Counted from the first letter of the stretch, positions 25,536-34,354 are shown. The stretch is DNA of 64,000 nucleotides from Mycobacterium sp. BK086 (GCA_004362315.1 SNWL01000010.1:248001-312000), one strand, 5' to 3'. Numbers and translations: made by a program. Notes: generated by a model not told the origin, from the letters alone.

Positions 25536-27388
25536 CGTGATCTCGTTTCCGTAGTCGTGGCTGTCCAAGGCGCGAACGGATTGCTCACCCCGACCAGTGC
25601 CGGCCGCAACGAGGGGAAGTGCCGCAGCAGCACGCTGCGCATGTCGTTGTTCTTGACCCAGTCGAATCCCACTTCGGTGTAGATCTCGGGGGTGAAGTCG
25701 GCGGTGAAGAACCGGTCGCTTTCCAGGCGTCGCGATGCCATCAGAATGAAGATGCGAAATGCGGTGTCGCTGAACCCGAATCCCGGCGGCTTGGGTTCGG
25801 CGTACATTCCGATCATCAAGTCGACGCTCTCGACATCGCCGTAGATCTCCTCTAATTCGCGGGCCCAGTCCGGGTTGTCGGTGAGCTCCCCGAACGACGC
25901 GACGGGCTTGAGGTGCAAGAGGCGGCGAAATTCGTTGTAGCGCGGCACCGCCCGTTCCCGTGTCCGCAAGATATCGACCGCGGCCAGGTCGAGCAGCTCC
26001 CCGTCTGGCCGGTGGAGCTCTTGGAGGTGGCGCGGATAGTTATGCAGGGTGATGGCACCGGGGTGGGCTCGACCGAACGAGTAGAAGATATCGGCCATGT
26101 CGAGCTCGGACAGCCGATCCCGCACCTCAAGCACCGCAAGATCTGGCAGTTCGTGGCGGGCAAGCTCAGAATCGTCAGCCACCGATCGAAACACGAACTC
26201 GTCGGGGATCAGTGGATGCATCCGGTAGACGGCGACGAACTCTTCGGTCAGCGAGTACGGGACACCGTGGAAGTTCGTTGGCGATCCCGGAATACCCTGC
26301 AGGACTTCGTTGTCGGTCAGCCGGCCGAACCGGCGGGCGAATTTCTCGCCGAGAACACCGAACCAGTTCGCCCGCATGGCGAATACCGTCGTGGGGTGGG
26401 CGATGATCGCCGGAGTCCAGTCCAAGGTGTGGATCTTCGCCATCAACGCGGCGTTGACCAGGCGTGCGGCGTCGTAGAGCTGCTGGTCTGACAACTGCGG
26501 GTAGACGGCCGCAAGCCGGTCACAGATCGCGTTGTGCTCACGCATGAACAACGAATGCAGGATGGCCAGACCCACCCAGAAATTGCCGGCCGTGCCGGTG
26601 AGGTCGACGTACGCTTCGACATCGGTAGGAGGCAGGCCCGCGTCATCGATGCGCAGCCGACCACCAGACTGGGTGCGCAACGCCTTCGCGAAAACCGGTT
26701 CCGTGCCATAGATTTGGGAACCATCCCACCAGTGGCTGTCCTGGGTGATATACGTTGGCGGTCCCCATCCGCTGACGTTGGGGTCGGGTGCGGTGCGTTT
26801 GATCCTCATCGGATCCTGCGGCCACGAGTCGCCGGGTTCCAGCGGGATCGTCCAGCTGTTGCTGGCCGAGGTGTCGTGGCTGAGCCAGTCATGCACCTCG
26901 AACTGAATCCAAGCGGCGGCGAGCAGGTTCAGCGTAGTGGCCGGCTGAAACTCGCTGCGGGTCAGCAGCGCCCGGCTGATCAGGCGCGGGCTCGGCCTCA
27001 ACAGCTGATCGGGGTCCTCCCGATAGGCGTGGGTGAGGGGAACGTTGCGGCCGAAACGGCAGCCCACCGCCCCCATGAGCGGATCGTCGAGATTGTTGTA
27101 GGCGCCCGACAGGGTACGCGCGGTGCGGTGGTTGGCGATTTCGTCATCATTGCCGGCCAGCTGCTCTCCGCAGCCGCAGCCGCAGCCGCAGCCGCAGCCG
27201 CAGCCGCAGCCGCAGCCGCAGCCGCAGCCGCAGCCGCGGCCACTGTCGGTGAGGTTATTCGCGCGAAGGCGCGCCCGAAGCCCGACTAGCACCGGGATCC
27301 CCAGCGCTGTGGGCAGTTTGGACCAGCCGATGCGGCGGTCCACCTGTTCAGCGACCCATGACAGCATCCGCGTCAGCGTGTACGTCAC
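25532..27388 (-). CDS. haem peroxidase of the animal-type/alpha-dioxygenase superfamily
   Basis: The 618-residue product resembles fatty-acid alpha-dioxygenases and cyclo-oxygenases. Distal-side WIQFEVHDWLSHD (His 166) matches the HDW-x-x-H signature, DSHWWDGSQIYG and ILHSLFMREHNAICD are the next blocks, and VYRMHPLIPDEF gives the proximal His 391 with Tyr 388 three residues earlier, the position of the radical tyrosine in those enzymes. A fatty-acid 2-hydroperoxide or related product is therefore plausible. Residues 51-74 are an unusual run of eleven Cys-Gly dipeptides inserted between a membrane-leaning N-terminus and the catalytic domain. No secretion signal is clear. It lies 36 bases after the caspase-like gene and overlaps the catalase-related gene by four bases. 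Confidence 0.88.
   Translation of the reverse strand: MTYTLTRMLSWVAEQVDRRIGWSKLPTALGIPVLVGLRARLRANNLTDSGRGCGCGCGCGCGCGCGCGCGCGCGEQLAGNDDEIANHRTARTLSGAYNNLDDPLMGAVGCRFGRNVPLTHAYREDPDQLLRPSPRLISRALLTRSEFQPATTLNLLAAAWIQFEVHDWLSHDTSASNSWTIPLEPGDSWPQDPMRIKRTAPDPNVSGWGPPTYITQDSHWWDGSQIYGTEPVFAKALRTQSGGRLRIDDAGLPPTDVEAYVDLTGTAGNFWVGLAILHSLFMREHNAICDRLAAVYPQLSDQQLYDAARLVNAALMAKIHTLDWTPAIIAHPTTVFAMRANWFGVLGEKFARRFGRLTDNEVLQGIPGSPTNFHGVPYSLTEEFVAVYRMHPLIPDEFVFRSVADDSELARHELPDLAVLEVRDRLSELDMADIFYSFGRAHPGAITLHNYPRHLQELHRPDGELLDLAAVDILRTRERAVPRYNEFRRLLHLKPVASFGELTDNPDWARELEEIYGDVESVDLMIGMYAEPKPPGFGFSDTAFRIFILMASRRLESDRFFTADFTPEIYTEVGFDWVKNNDMRSVLLRHFPSLRPALVGVSNPFAPWTATTTETRSR
27171..27236. repeat. hexanucleotide microsatellite (CAGCCG x 11) inside the peroxidase gene
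   Basis: Eleven perfect CAGCCG units run without interruption. On the coding strand they specify Gly-Cys alternation (residues 53-74). The unit is a multiple of three, so slippage would change the number of Cys-Gly pairs without breaking the frame. Confidence 0.95.
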
Positions 27389-27423
27389 CGTGGTCCTCCT
27401 CGGGCTCCTGGCGATATTGGTTC

Positions 27424-28869
27424 TCAGTTGGCGGGCGTCGGAATCGCGACGGTCGGATCGCCGAGCAGCACCGTGCAGGCGCGGTCGTAGGCGGTGACTT
27501 TGTCGTAGAGCGCCAAGTCGAGTGCGGATCGGCGGGCCTGCGGGTCGGGCGCGACGGCGTGAGTTTCAAGGGCTTGCGTGTGCTGCAGGAGCAGCGTTCC
27601 GACGGCCGTATAGAGCCGGGCGTTGGCCATGCCCAGGCCGACCGGTGCACCGCGGCAGACCTCGTTGTACATCAGGCGACAGACCCAGTCAGTGAGCTGG
27701 GCCTTGGTAGGCGGGAACCACAGCGTCCACTCGAAGGTGGGCTCCACGTGGCCGATGAAGGCGCGCAGGGGGCGCGCGGCGCCCAGTAGCGCGGCGGGCA
27801 GCGGCGAGGTCACCGCGCCGACGGCCGACACTCCGTCCAGCACCCGCCCGGTGTCGGTGGACGTGTCGAACAGGTTGCTGTAGATGCTCGGTCGCTGCGC
27901 CCCGGCGGAGCAGCAGGCTTGTGCGAACCAGATCGCGCCGTCTGGTTGCCACTGGTTCAGCAGTTCGTTGGGCTCAATGATGCTGCGGTCGGCGTCGACG
28001 AGCAGGCCTAGTTGCCGGCGCATCTCGTCGGTATCGTTGAGCGGGGAGGTATTGCCGTGGCTGGTCGTCACGACGACGCTGGGGCGCGAGGTTTTCAGAG
28101 CCGCGACAAGTAGCGCCTTGGTGGCGTGCACGTTGGTTCCGTCGATGAATGCGGTCGCGTGCAGGTCGGTGTCCTGGTGATAGAGGTCGTATAGGGGTGC
28201 GGCGACCGCGTCGCGCATGAGCGGGGTGATGTCGCCGCCGTGGTTGACCGCCCAGATCACCGGCGAGCTGTAATCGGTTGTGCTGCCTTTCCAATTGTCG
28301 ATGAGGGCGTGCACGTAGTTCGCCAAGCCGGTGTCGTCGAGGTCGAGGCGACCGACCTTTCGCACCTGGTTGAGCTTGAATTGCAGCGTCCACGGTATGT
28401 CTCGGGGTGAGCCGACTATCAACAGGTAGTCGGGGATTGCGCCGGCTGCGACGCCGATCGGAGCGGTCGCAAAGGTGATGTCGGTACACGTGGTGTAGTC
28501 GCGCAGGGTGTTGAGAGCGTCGGTATCGGTGCGGTAGCGCAGCACCTTAGACGCGGGCCGCTCGGCCAGCAGCGCGCGGATCGGTTCGGGTGCATCGGAG
28601 CCGGTGCGGCGTTGGTCGTCGGTGAGGTCAGCCGCGTCGGGCAGGATGACGCCCCAGCCGATTTCGGGGTCCTGCCATTGCTGCGCCGGCACCGGTGGCG
28701 GCGGCAATAGCGCTTGGTCGGCGCGCAGGGCCGCCCGCGAGAGTGTCCATTGGTCGCGCAGCGAACCGAGCGGTGCACTGGCGGCGCGCTCTCCCATCCA
28801 CGCGTTGCACCGCACGGTCGCCAGCGCCGCGAAGTTCGGCGGCACGAATCCAGCTGGAGTGGAAGGCAT
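27424..28869 (-). CDS. caspase/gingipain-like (clan CD) peptidase homologue
   Basis: The 481-residue product has the fold markers of peptidase C25/caspase-like proteins: a strand ending VVVTTSHGNTS with the catalytic His 271, and later GAIWFAQACCSAGAQ with the candidate nucleophile Cys 319 or 320, followed by a gap and AFIGHVEPTFEW. The N-terminal half (about 75-200, GWGVILPDAADL ... DYLLIVGSPRDIPWTLQF) corresponds to the gingipain N-domain-like strands. No signal peptide, so cytosolic. It lies between the CHAT protein and haem peroxidase genes in the operon, ten bases after the former. Proteolytic activity and substrate are inferred, not shown. Confidence 0.8.
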   Translation of the reverse strand: MPSTPAGFVPPNFAALATVRCNAWMGERAASAPLGSLRDQWTLSRAALRADQALLPPPPVPAQQWQDPEIGWGVILPDAADLTDDQRRTGSDAPEPIRALLAERPASKVLRYRTDTDALNTLRDYTTCTDITFATAPIGVAAGAIPDYLLIVGSPRDIPWTLQFKLNQVRKVGRLDLDDTGLANYVHALIDNWKGSTTDYSSPVIWAVNHGGDITPLMRDAVAAPLYDLYHQDTDLHATAFIDGTNVHATKALLVAALKTSRPSVVVTTSHGNTSPLNDTDEMRRQLGLLVDADRSIIEPNELLNQWQPDGAIWFAQACCSAGAQRPSIYSNLFDTSTDTGRVLDGVSAVGAVTSPLPAALLGAARPLRAFIGHVEPTFEWTLWFPPTKAQLTDWVCRLMYNEVCRGAPVGLGMANARLYTAVGTLLLQHTQALETHAVAPDPQARRSALDLALYDKVTAYDRACTVLLGDPTVAIPTPAN

Positions 28870-28878
28870 TTCGGTGCC

Positions 28879-30207
28879 TCAGTCGCTCGGGCCGGTGGTG
28901 CCCGCGCCGTCATCGTCGGGCGGTCTGGTCATGTTCCTCTTGATTTCAGGCGGCAGGTCCATTTGCGCCAAGATCTGCTCTGCGAGCTGGGCCTTGTCGG
29001 CCGCGCGGGCGACTGTAGGATCGGCGGGTACCTTGAATCGGAACCGATCTGGCCGCACGATCACCACGGGCAGCGTCCACTTCTGCGTAGTTGTGGCGGC
29101 GTGATCGAAACCCTGTCCTTGGTCAGGGCATAGCTGTCGCCGGGCATCGATGGTCAGGGTCGCCCAGTCGAGTTCGCAGGTACCTTCCTTGGCCATCAGA
29201 GACCTCATCTGGTCGAGCATCGATTGGTAGAAGGTGCGCGTGAATGTCGCTGCGTCGGTATCCAATACCGGTTTGCGCATCCCGACGACCGCTTGAATGC
29301 CCTGCTCGCGGACGAGGAGGTCGGCCAGCGAGCGGGCTCCCGACTGATCTGGGTTGTCTGCGGTACTACAGGCATTGAGCACGATGGCCCACGGCGACGG
29401 ATAGCCCGGCCGTACAAGGTCGCGGACCTGCCTGGCCTCGAGTCGATGTCCGCTGGTCTGCGCGCCGGCCGCAATGTCGTTGGCGGTGGCGATCTCCAGG
29501 TGTGCACCGCCGAGGGTGCTGCCGTGGCAAAACAGATGCAAAATGTGTGGACCGAACTCGGTGATCTTGCTCTGCAGGTCAACGTATTTGACTGGCACCA
29601 GTCCGACGGTCAGCCACGGCGGGCCGTTCGCGTACAGCTCGTCGTGCAGATCGGTGTCCGACATCAATAGCAGGACCCTCACATCGGCGGTCGAGGCCGC
29701 GATCGCGTCGTGAAGCGACTGCCACTCATTGCGCGAGTCCACGCCTAGCGATGACAGCACGGCGGCGATTCGAAATGGTGGCGCGAACGAGCGGGTCAAG
29801 ACCTTGCCCGCATCGCTTTGCAGCATCCGCCCGATGGGCCATTTTTCGAGCGTCAGGAATTTGTCGTCTTTCCACAGCATCTCCCAGGCGAAGTCGTGGA
29901 GTTCTTCGGCGGCGGTCAGATCGAAATACATCGGCACACGGCGCCCGTTGCGCGCCAGTGTCGTGCGTGCGTCGAGGACTTTACGGACGGTCTCGCCGGT
30001 GTAGAGCGCGTTGAAGAGTTCGGATCCGGTCGCAGTGTTATCGGTCTGCTGCCCCAGGCGTCCGACGACGGCACTGATGTCAAACAAGTTCAGGTCGTAG
30101 GTGTCCCAATCTCCGCTGGTGGGTTCCCGCACAGACAATGTCGTAAGTGGCTGCTGTGCGGCCAGCCCACGCAGCTTCTGGAAGCAGAACACGATTCGGG
30201 CTGTCAT
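28879..30207 (-). CDS. CHAT-domain protein (caspase-like) with intact His-Cys dyad
   Basis: The 442-residue product carries HILHLFCHGSTLGGAHLEIA with His 228 and WAIVLNACSTADNP with Cys 280, the dyad of CHAT/caspase-like proteases, followed by the REQGIQAVVGMRKPV strand. The N-terminal 150 residues have a ligand-binding-like alpha/beta layout (FDLTAAEELHDFAWEML) often seen before CHAT domains. CHAT proteins act in bacterial immunity and cell-death signalling in several systems. Its ATG overlaps the stop of the next upstream gene, whose product is a degenerate CHAT protein, suggesting a paired complex. Confidence 0.85.
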   Translation of the reverse strand: MTARIVFCFQKLRGLAAQQPLTTLSVREPTSGDWDTYDLNLFDISAVVGRLGQQTDNTATGSELFNALYTGETVRKVLDARTTLARNGRRVPMYFDLTAAEELHDFAWEMLWKDDKFLTLEKWPIGRMLQSDAGKVLTRSFAPPFRIAAVLSSLGVDSRNEWQSLHDAIAASTADVRVLLLMSDTDLHDELYANGPPWLTVGLVPVKYVDLQSKITEFGPHILHLFCHGSTLGGAHLEIATANDIAAGAQTSGHRLEARQVRDLVRPGYPSPWAIVLNACSTADNPDQSGARSLADLLVREQGIQAVVGMRKPVLDTDAATFTRTFYQSMLDQMRSLMAKEGTCELDWATLTIDARRQLCPDQGQGFDHAATTTQKWTLPVVIVRPDRFRFKVPADPTVARAADKAQLAEQILAQMDLPPEIKRNMTRPPDDDGAGTTGPSD

Positions 30208-31643
30208 GAGATCCCCGTCTCGCCGTGCTGGTTACTCCATTGCCGCACCTGCTCGTTGAAACTGTCCGAAACGTTGCGCAGCGCATCGATGGCATCGGGA
30301 TTGGGTGAACCGCCGGCGCTGCCGATCATTTGGGCGTGCAGCGTTTCCAGCGTGCGTGCGCCCGACGCGACCCAGCCCGGCGCGTCAGGAGCGGCCAGAA
30401 CACTGAGGGTGTAGTTAGAAATCAGCGCCGACGTGCCATCAGGCTCGGTCAGCGCGGCATCCGCTGCGGATTCGTTGGCGGAACGTTCCGCAGTGGTGAA
30501 CCACGCGGTGATCAGCGGATGCCAGCACGACACGTCGGGCATCGCTGCCTCGGGTATCTTCCCCGTGATCATGCGCAGGGATTCCTCAGCCTGATCCTGG
30601 CTCGATTGGGTGACACGAACGGCGCCGGCTGGCGTCGCCGGGTGCTGGTGCAAAATGACGACCCCCGGCCGGGTTTCGGTGATCGCAGTGGCAAGATCCC
30701 GCAGTCCTGCAGGACTTGCGTTTTCAGCCGGGGCGGTGATCAGCACAGACCACGCGCCCAGCGAGGTCAGGGCTGCACAGAGATCGGGAGCATCAATGCT
30801 CCGTTCTGGGGCTTTCCCGAACATCGTGCGTCCGTCGGCATCGATAGACACACTTTGCTCTGGAGGTTCGCTCGCGACGGAGGGTAGTGCCAACACGCCG
30901 CGATCACCCCGGAACGACCCGTGCCCGATCAACTGCAGAATGTCGATGGCTCTTCCCTCAAGCGCGGATCCGATCCATGCGCGCCAGCCGATCGTCGTCT
31001 CGTGCGGCGGATCGTGGACGGTGACTTTGTGCGTTGCGGCGCCACTGGATTGCATGTCGGCGTGGGCGCCGACAATGTTGCGAACCCCGTCGCAGTCGCC
31101 TGCCGGAACGAAGATGTCGATGATCAGGTCTTTGTCGGGGAAGGTGTTTCGCCAGTCGCTCACCGCATGGGCCACCGCCGCCTTCACCGAAAACGGCGTC
31201 CGGTGCGGCGAGCAGCCCGCCACGATAGCGACAATCAACGGCCATTTCGCGTGTGGCACAAGCTCATAACGGGGCAATCTGACCAGCGGCACAGGCAGGT
31301 GCTCGGCAAGCAGCCGTTCCCAGGGGACAAGGTGCAGGTAGCCGCGTGGTGCCGGCAGGTCCAATAGGTACACCGGATCCTTGAAGGTGGCGACCTCGCG
31401 CAGGGCGCTCAGAATCTGCCGCAGCAGGTCGTCGGGTATCTGCAGTTCGTCTTCGGTGATGTCGCGTCGGGACGTGATGACGTCGGGTAGGCCCAGTCGC
31501 GTCGTCGGTTCTGCGGCGATCTTCGTTGGCGCATCCGAGCCGCGCAGCACCTCGAAGGCGGCTAGGGTCGCGGCGCTGGAATCCGGGGCGGACTGGACCT
31601 GGATCCGCAGCACTGGCACATTGGCCTCGATGACGTCGGCCAT
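30204..31643 (-). CDS. degenerate CHAT-like protein (catalytic Cys lost)
   Basis: About 479 residues from ATG 31643. It has the CHAT N-terminal mark PRGYLHLVPWERLL (about 99-112) and the catalytic-His strand ILQLIGHGSFRGDRGVLALP (His 241). The strand that should carry the nucleophile reads WSVLITAPAENASPAGLRDL, with no Cys at the expected place. It therefore looks like a pseudo-protease, probably a regulatory partner of the intact CHAT protein encoded next. A C-terminal extension of about 150 residues is helical. Its stop overlaps the next gene by four bases. Identity as CHAT-like is clear in two motifs, less so overall. Confidence 0.75.
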   Translation of the reverse strand: MADVIEANVPVLRIQVQSAPDSSAATLAAFEVLRGSDAPTKIAAEPTTRLGLPDVITSRRDITEDELQIPDDLLRQILSALREVATFKDPVYLLDLPAPRGYLHLVPWERLLAEHLPVPLVRLPRYELVPHAKWPLIVAIVAGCSPHRTPFSVKAAVAHAVSDWRNTFPDKDLIIDIFVPAGDCDGVRNIVGAHADMQSSGAATHKVTVHDPPHETTIGWRAWIGSALEGRAIDILQLIGHGSFRGDRGVLALPSVASEPPEQSVSIDADGRTMFGKAPERSIDAPDLCAALTSLGAWSVLITAPAENASPAGLRDLATAITETRPGVVILHQHPATPAGAVRVTQSSQDQAEESLRMITGKIPEAAMPDVSCWHPLITAWFTTAERSANESAADAALTEPDGTSALISNYTLSVLAAPDAPGWVASGARTLETLHAQMIGSAGGSPNPDAIDALRNVSDSFNEQVRQWSNQHGETGIS

Positions 31644-31644
31644 G

Positions 31645-32973
31645 TCAGTCCCGGACTTGGGAGAGCAGCATCCAGGCGGTCGCGGGATTGGCGACATCGC
31701 CGTGGCCGGAGATGACCTCATCGGAGCGAACACCAACGATTTTCGGGTCGGCCCCGAACGTGTAGTCGGTGGGCGGGAACGCGGCGTCGACGGTGGTGCT
31801 CGCGACGCCCTGCGGCCCGTAGCCGCCGAGCGCGGCGTACCGGCTGGGCACCGGGGACTCGGAGGCGATCTCGGGTTCACCGAGGTCTCGGTCGCGGCGC
31901 GCCGCGAGATGGAACAGCCGTGTCAGCGGGACGTCTTTTTTGCTGAACGTGCTCATGATGGGTTTGGCAGTGCGTGCCGGCGCATGGCTGTATCCGCCGG
32001 CCAAGTCAGAGCCGGGGATGGCGCCGGCCGGTGCGAAGCAGTAGCACGAAGTCGCCGCCTGCAGCAAAAGCACGGAGTTGACGGTGACGGAATCTGCGGC
32101 ACTGGGTGCACATAGGGCCGACAGCACCACCTTGGCTCCGTAGGAGTGCCCGATGAGATGGATGTGGGCGTCGGGATTGGCCGCCCGAAGCGCAAGCAGT
32201 GTCTGCGAAACCCCGGTTGCTCCGACGCGCCCGGCACGGTCCTTCATCATCAGTACTGTTGCTGCCCTGATTAATTGGCGGGGATCGAGTAGATCGCTCA
32301 GGGCAGCGACCTCGGGTTCGGCCGCGCCGCCCGTATCGGCGAGGCCTCCCACCCGGCGGCTAACCGACTGATTTGCGGACTGGCTCAGTTGGCGGGCGAT
32401 GTCGAGCAGTTCAGTTGCGTCTGGCTCCGCCTGCCCCAGTTCGTCGGGTGCCTTGCCGAGGGCCTTGGTGAGCAGCCTGGCCGCCTCAAGCGCCTCCTGC
32501 TCGTTGACACGGTCTTTCGTCAGCAGCTCACTGGCGCGTGCGGTGAGTTCGGAGGACAGGTTCGCGGTCAGCTCGAGCAGGTCCTGCGTGTCGGGTGCCA
32601 GTGCCCCTAGATCTGGAGCTGCGGCGATTTGCGGGGCTTGCTCGTCGGCTCCGACGAGGACCGCGCTCGGCCAAAACACGCCGGCGAGCACTGGGGCGTA
32701 TCCCGGCCGGGGCGGGCCCGTGATGTGCTGGCGCACAGCAAGGTAGGCGGTGATGAACTCGTTGTAGCGGTTGAGCGCAGTGGGCCAGGTGTTGTTCCAG
32801 CCGTGGGAGAAAAGGAAGATGTCCGATGCTGTTGTCGCGTCCCCGAGCAGACGTTGGCGGGTACGCGGGCCCACGCATGTGCCCTCCTTGTCGAACGGGA
32901 TGACGTAGAACGGTGCGCGGGTGTTGCCAGGTCCGTCGACGACGCGCGTGGGACCTTCGAGTGGGGTGGTCAT
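31645..32973 (-). CDS. alpha/beta-hydrolase
   Basis: The 442-residue product begins MTTPLEGPTRVVDGPGNTRAP after an AGAGG site. DIFLFSHGWNNTWPTAL is the oxyanion strand of alpha/beta hydrolases, and HIHLIGHSYGAKVVLSAL is the nucleophile elbow with Ser in G-H-S-Y-G. An inserted helical region of about 150 residues (QDLLELTANLSSELTARASELL ...) separates the two and would form a large lid. The catalytic Asp and His are probably in the C-terminal third (SGHGDVANP). It is the first gene of the leftward operon to 21654 and could act as a lipase or acyl-hydrolase supplying the peroxidase substrate. Confidence 0.8.
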   Translation of the reverse strand: MTTPLEGPTRVVDGPGNTRAPFYVIPFDKEGTCVGPRTRQRLLGDATTASDIFLFSHGWNNTWPTALNRYNEFITAYLAVRQHITGPPRPGYAPVLAGVFWPSAVLVGADEQAPQIAAAPDLGALAPDTQDLLELTANLSSELTARASELLTKDRVNEQEALEAARLLTKALGKAPDELGQAEPDATELLDIARQLSQSANQSVSRRVGGLADTGGAAEPEVAALSDLLDPRQLIRAATVLMMKDRAGRVGATGVSQTLLALRAANPDAHIHLIGHSYGAKVVLSALCAPSAADSVTVNSVLLLQAATSCYCFAPAGAIPGSDLAGGYSHAPARTAKPIMSTFSKKDVPLTRLFHLAARRDRDLGEPEIASESPVPSRYAALGGYGPQGVASTTVDAAFPPTDYTFGADPKIVGVRSDEVISGHGDVANPATAWMLLSQVRD

Positions 32974-33022
32974 GCAGTCACGTCCTCTTGTTGTTTGCCT
33001 GCATAGGGATTGGCGCCGAGTG

Positions 33023-33044
33023 ACGCGCAACATCTGTTGCGCGT
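33023..33044. promoter_or_regulatory. 22-bp inverted repeat upstream of the hydrolase-to-LuxR operon
   Basis: Perfect arms ACGCGCAACA and TGTTGCGCGT with a two-base centre lie 50 bases upstream of the hydrolase start. It is a strong candidate operator for the seven-gene operon, and it differs from the palindrome of the neighbouring regulon. Confidence 0.55.
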
Positions 33045-33058
33045 AAGTGCGGGGACGT

Positions 33059-33081
33059 TCGCCGGACCCGTGATCCGGCGA
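33059..33081 (-). terminator. hairpin after the haem-binding-like gene
   Basis: Eight-base arms TCGCCGGA and TCCGGCGA enclose a seven-base loop, 40 bases after the leftward stop at 33122. On that strand an A/G run precedes it rather than a T-run following, so it would be a poor intrinsic terminator but is placed as one. Confidence 0.5.
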
Positions 33082-33121
33082 GCGTCCCCTTCTTGACCAA
33101 CTTGACACTTGTTGCCCTCGC

Positions 33122-34354
33122 CTAGATGTCGTGGGCAATTGGCTTGGCGGGCACGAGCGTGGCTACTGATACGTGCGGCCAGGTGAGATTCGCGAAGTTC
33201 AGCGATACGTTCTGGGTGTATTGGATCTGTGGATAGGTCACGGTGACCGTTTGTGGGCTGGTCAGCGCCGTCGCGGACGTCACCGCGAACGTCGGTGCGG
33301 GTGCCCCGGAGGGTACCGTCGGCGAGACCTTCTGTGTCTCACCGGCCTTCAGCGGTCCGACGGCGATATCGACCTGGACGGTTTCAATCCAGAAGATCGA
33401 CGACATCTGGACTGCGTTGGCGTTCGGACCCGAGCCGTCGTCGCCGACGAGGAACCCGATGTTGTCGGTGCCTCCACCGGGCACCGTGACTGAGTGCGTG
33501 TCGACGATGATGACGTCGGTCGAGGTGATGTTCATGCCTGCAATGTGGTCTCGCAGCATCGAGTTCGGGTCGTCGAGCAGCGCTTGGGTAAGTGCCGGGG
33601 CGATCGACAGGTCCTGCGGGATGCGTGCCGTCTCGGTGTTTGACGCGGTCTGGCTGGCGAATGGGATTGGCGAGCCGGGGTTGCCGATCGGGAACGGGGT
33701 GATGTCGACCCGGTCGATCGTTGGTCCTCCCGGTACGCTGAACGCGCGACCCTGGGCGTTGATGGTCGTGCCGTGGGGGATCGATGCCATCCGCGCGAAG
33801 GTGGCCTCGGTCTGGGCGGGGTGCTCGGTCGCCGGCACGATGACCCATAAGCCGGGCTCGAGGTGAATCGGTGTGGTGTTCTTCGGGTCGGTGACGTCAC
33901 TAATCGTCTGCAGATACGGCACGCCGTTGAGGAAGATGTCGCCCTCTACCTCACCGCGGTTGGGTACCGCGCCCAGAGGGTCCTGGAACGATAGTGATTC
34001 GATGGTCAGGTTCAGCTCGAGGATGTTGTCGCTGCCGGGCTGTGGTTTCGGTAGCTGGGTGGGTGTGGCAGGGTTCTGCGGCCGGAAGATCGTGTTGAAG
34101 CCGCGTCCGGTGAAGGTTCCGGTGAACGCCTTGAGCGGGCCGAGGTCCGGCGCGATATCGGCCGGGGCTGGCGGCGCAACGCCGGGCTCGACGGGGACCT
34201 CGTTGATGACGAAGCCGGCCGGAATCTGCACCGCAGCGGTCAGTTTGGTGCGCGGCAATTTCCGACGCGCCGCCACGGGGACTTGAGTGGCCGCCTTTGC
34301 GGACATCTTGGTCGGTGATTTGCCAGACGTCTTCGTCGGCGTCTTGGTAGCCAT
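33122..34354 (-). CDS. hypothetical protein, haem-binding-protein-like
   Basis: The 410-residue product has a Lys/Thr/Pro-rich N-terminus (TKTPTKTSGKSPTK) and then a domain starting LKAFTGTFTGRGFNTIFRPQN and ending ILELNLTIESLSFQDPLG, which resembles a beta-barrel domain annotated as haem-binding in some fungal and bacterial proteins; I rate that link as moderate. Later segments are all-beta (PHGTTINAQGRAFSVPGGP, TDVIIVDTHSVTVPGGGTDN). No cysteine and no signal peptide. I start at ATG 34354; a GTG at 34363 is possible. It is preceded by a regulon palindrome at 34421-34438. Confidence 0.65.
   Translation of the reverse strand: MATKTPTKTSGKSPTKMSAKAATQVPVAARRKLPRTKLTAAVQIPAGFVINEVPVEPGVAPPAPADIAPDLGPLKAFTGTFTGRGFNTIFRPQNPATPTQLPKPQPGSDNILELNLTIESLSFQDPLGAVPNRGEVEGDIFLNGVPYLQTISDVTDPKNTTPIHLEPGLWVIVPATEHPAQTEATFARMASIPHGTTINAQGRAFSVPGGPTIDRVDITPFPIGNPGSPIPFASQTASNTETARIPQDLSIAPALTQALLDDPNSMLRDHIAGMNITSTDVIIVDTHSVTVPGGGTDNIGFLVGDDGSGPNANAVQMSSIFWIETVQVDIAVGPLKAGETQKVSPTVPSGAPAPTFAVTSATALTSPQTVTVTYPQIQYTQNVSLNFANLTWPHVSVATLVPAKPIAHDI

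Noticed and set aside
27121-27240. Repeated GCCGCA blocks as a CRISPR array
   Set aside because: The units are six bases with no spacers and lie inside a coding frame; it is a microsatellite.
26534-27289. Rightward frame encoding poly-Ala opposite the peroxidase
   Set aside because: It is the antisense reading of the microsatellite and peroxidase gene; no ribosome site or family.
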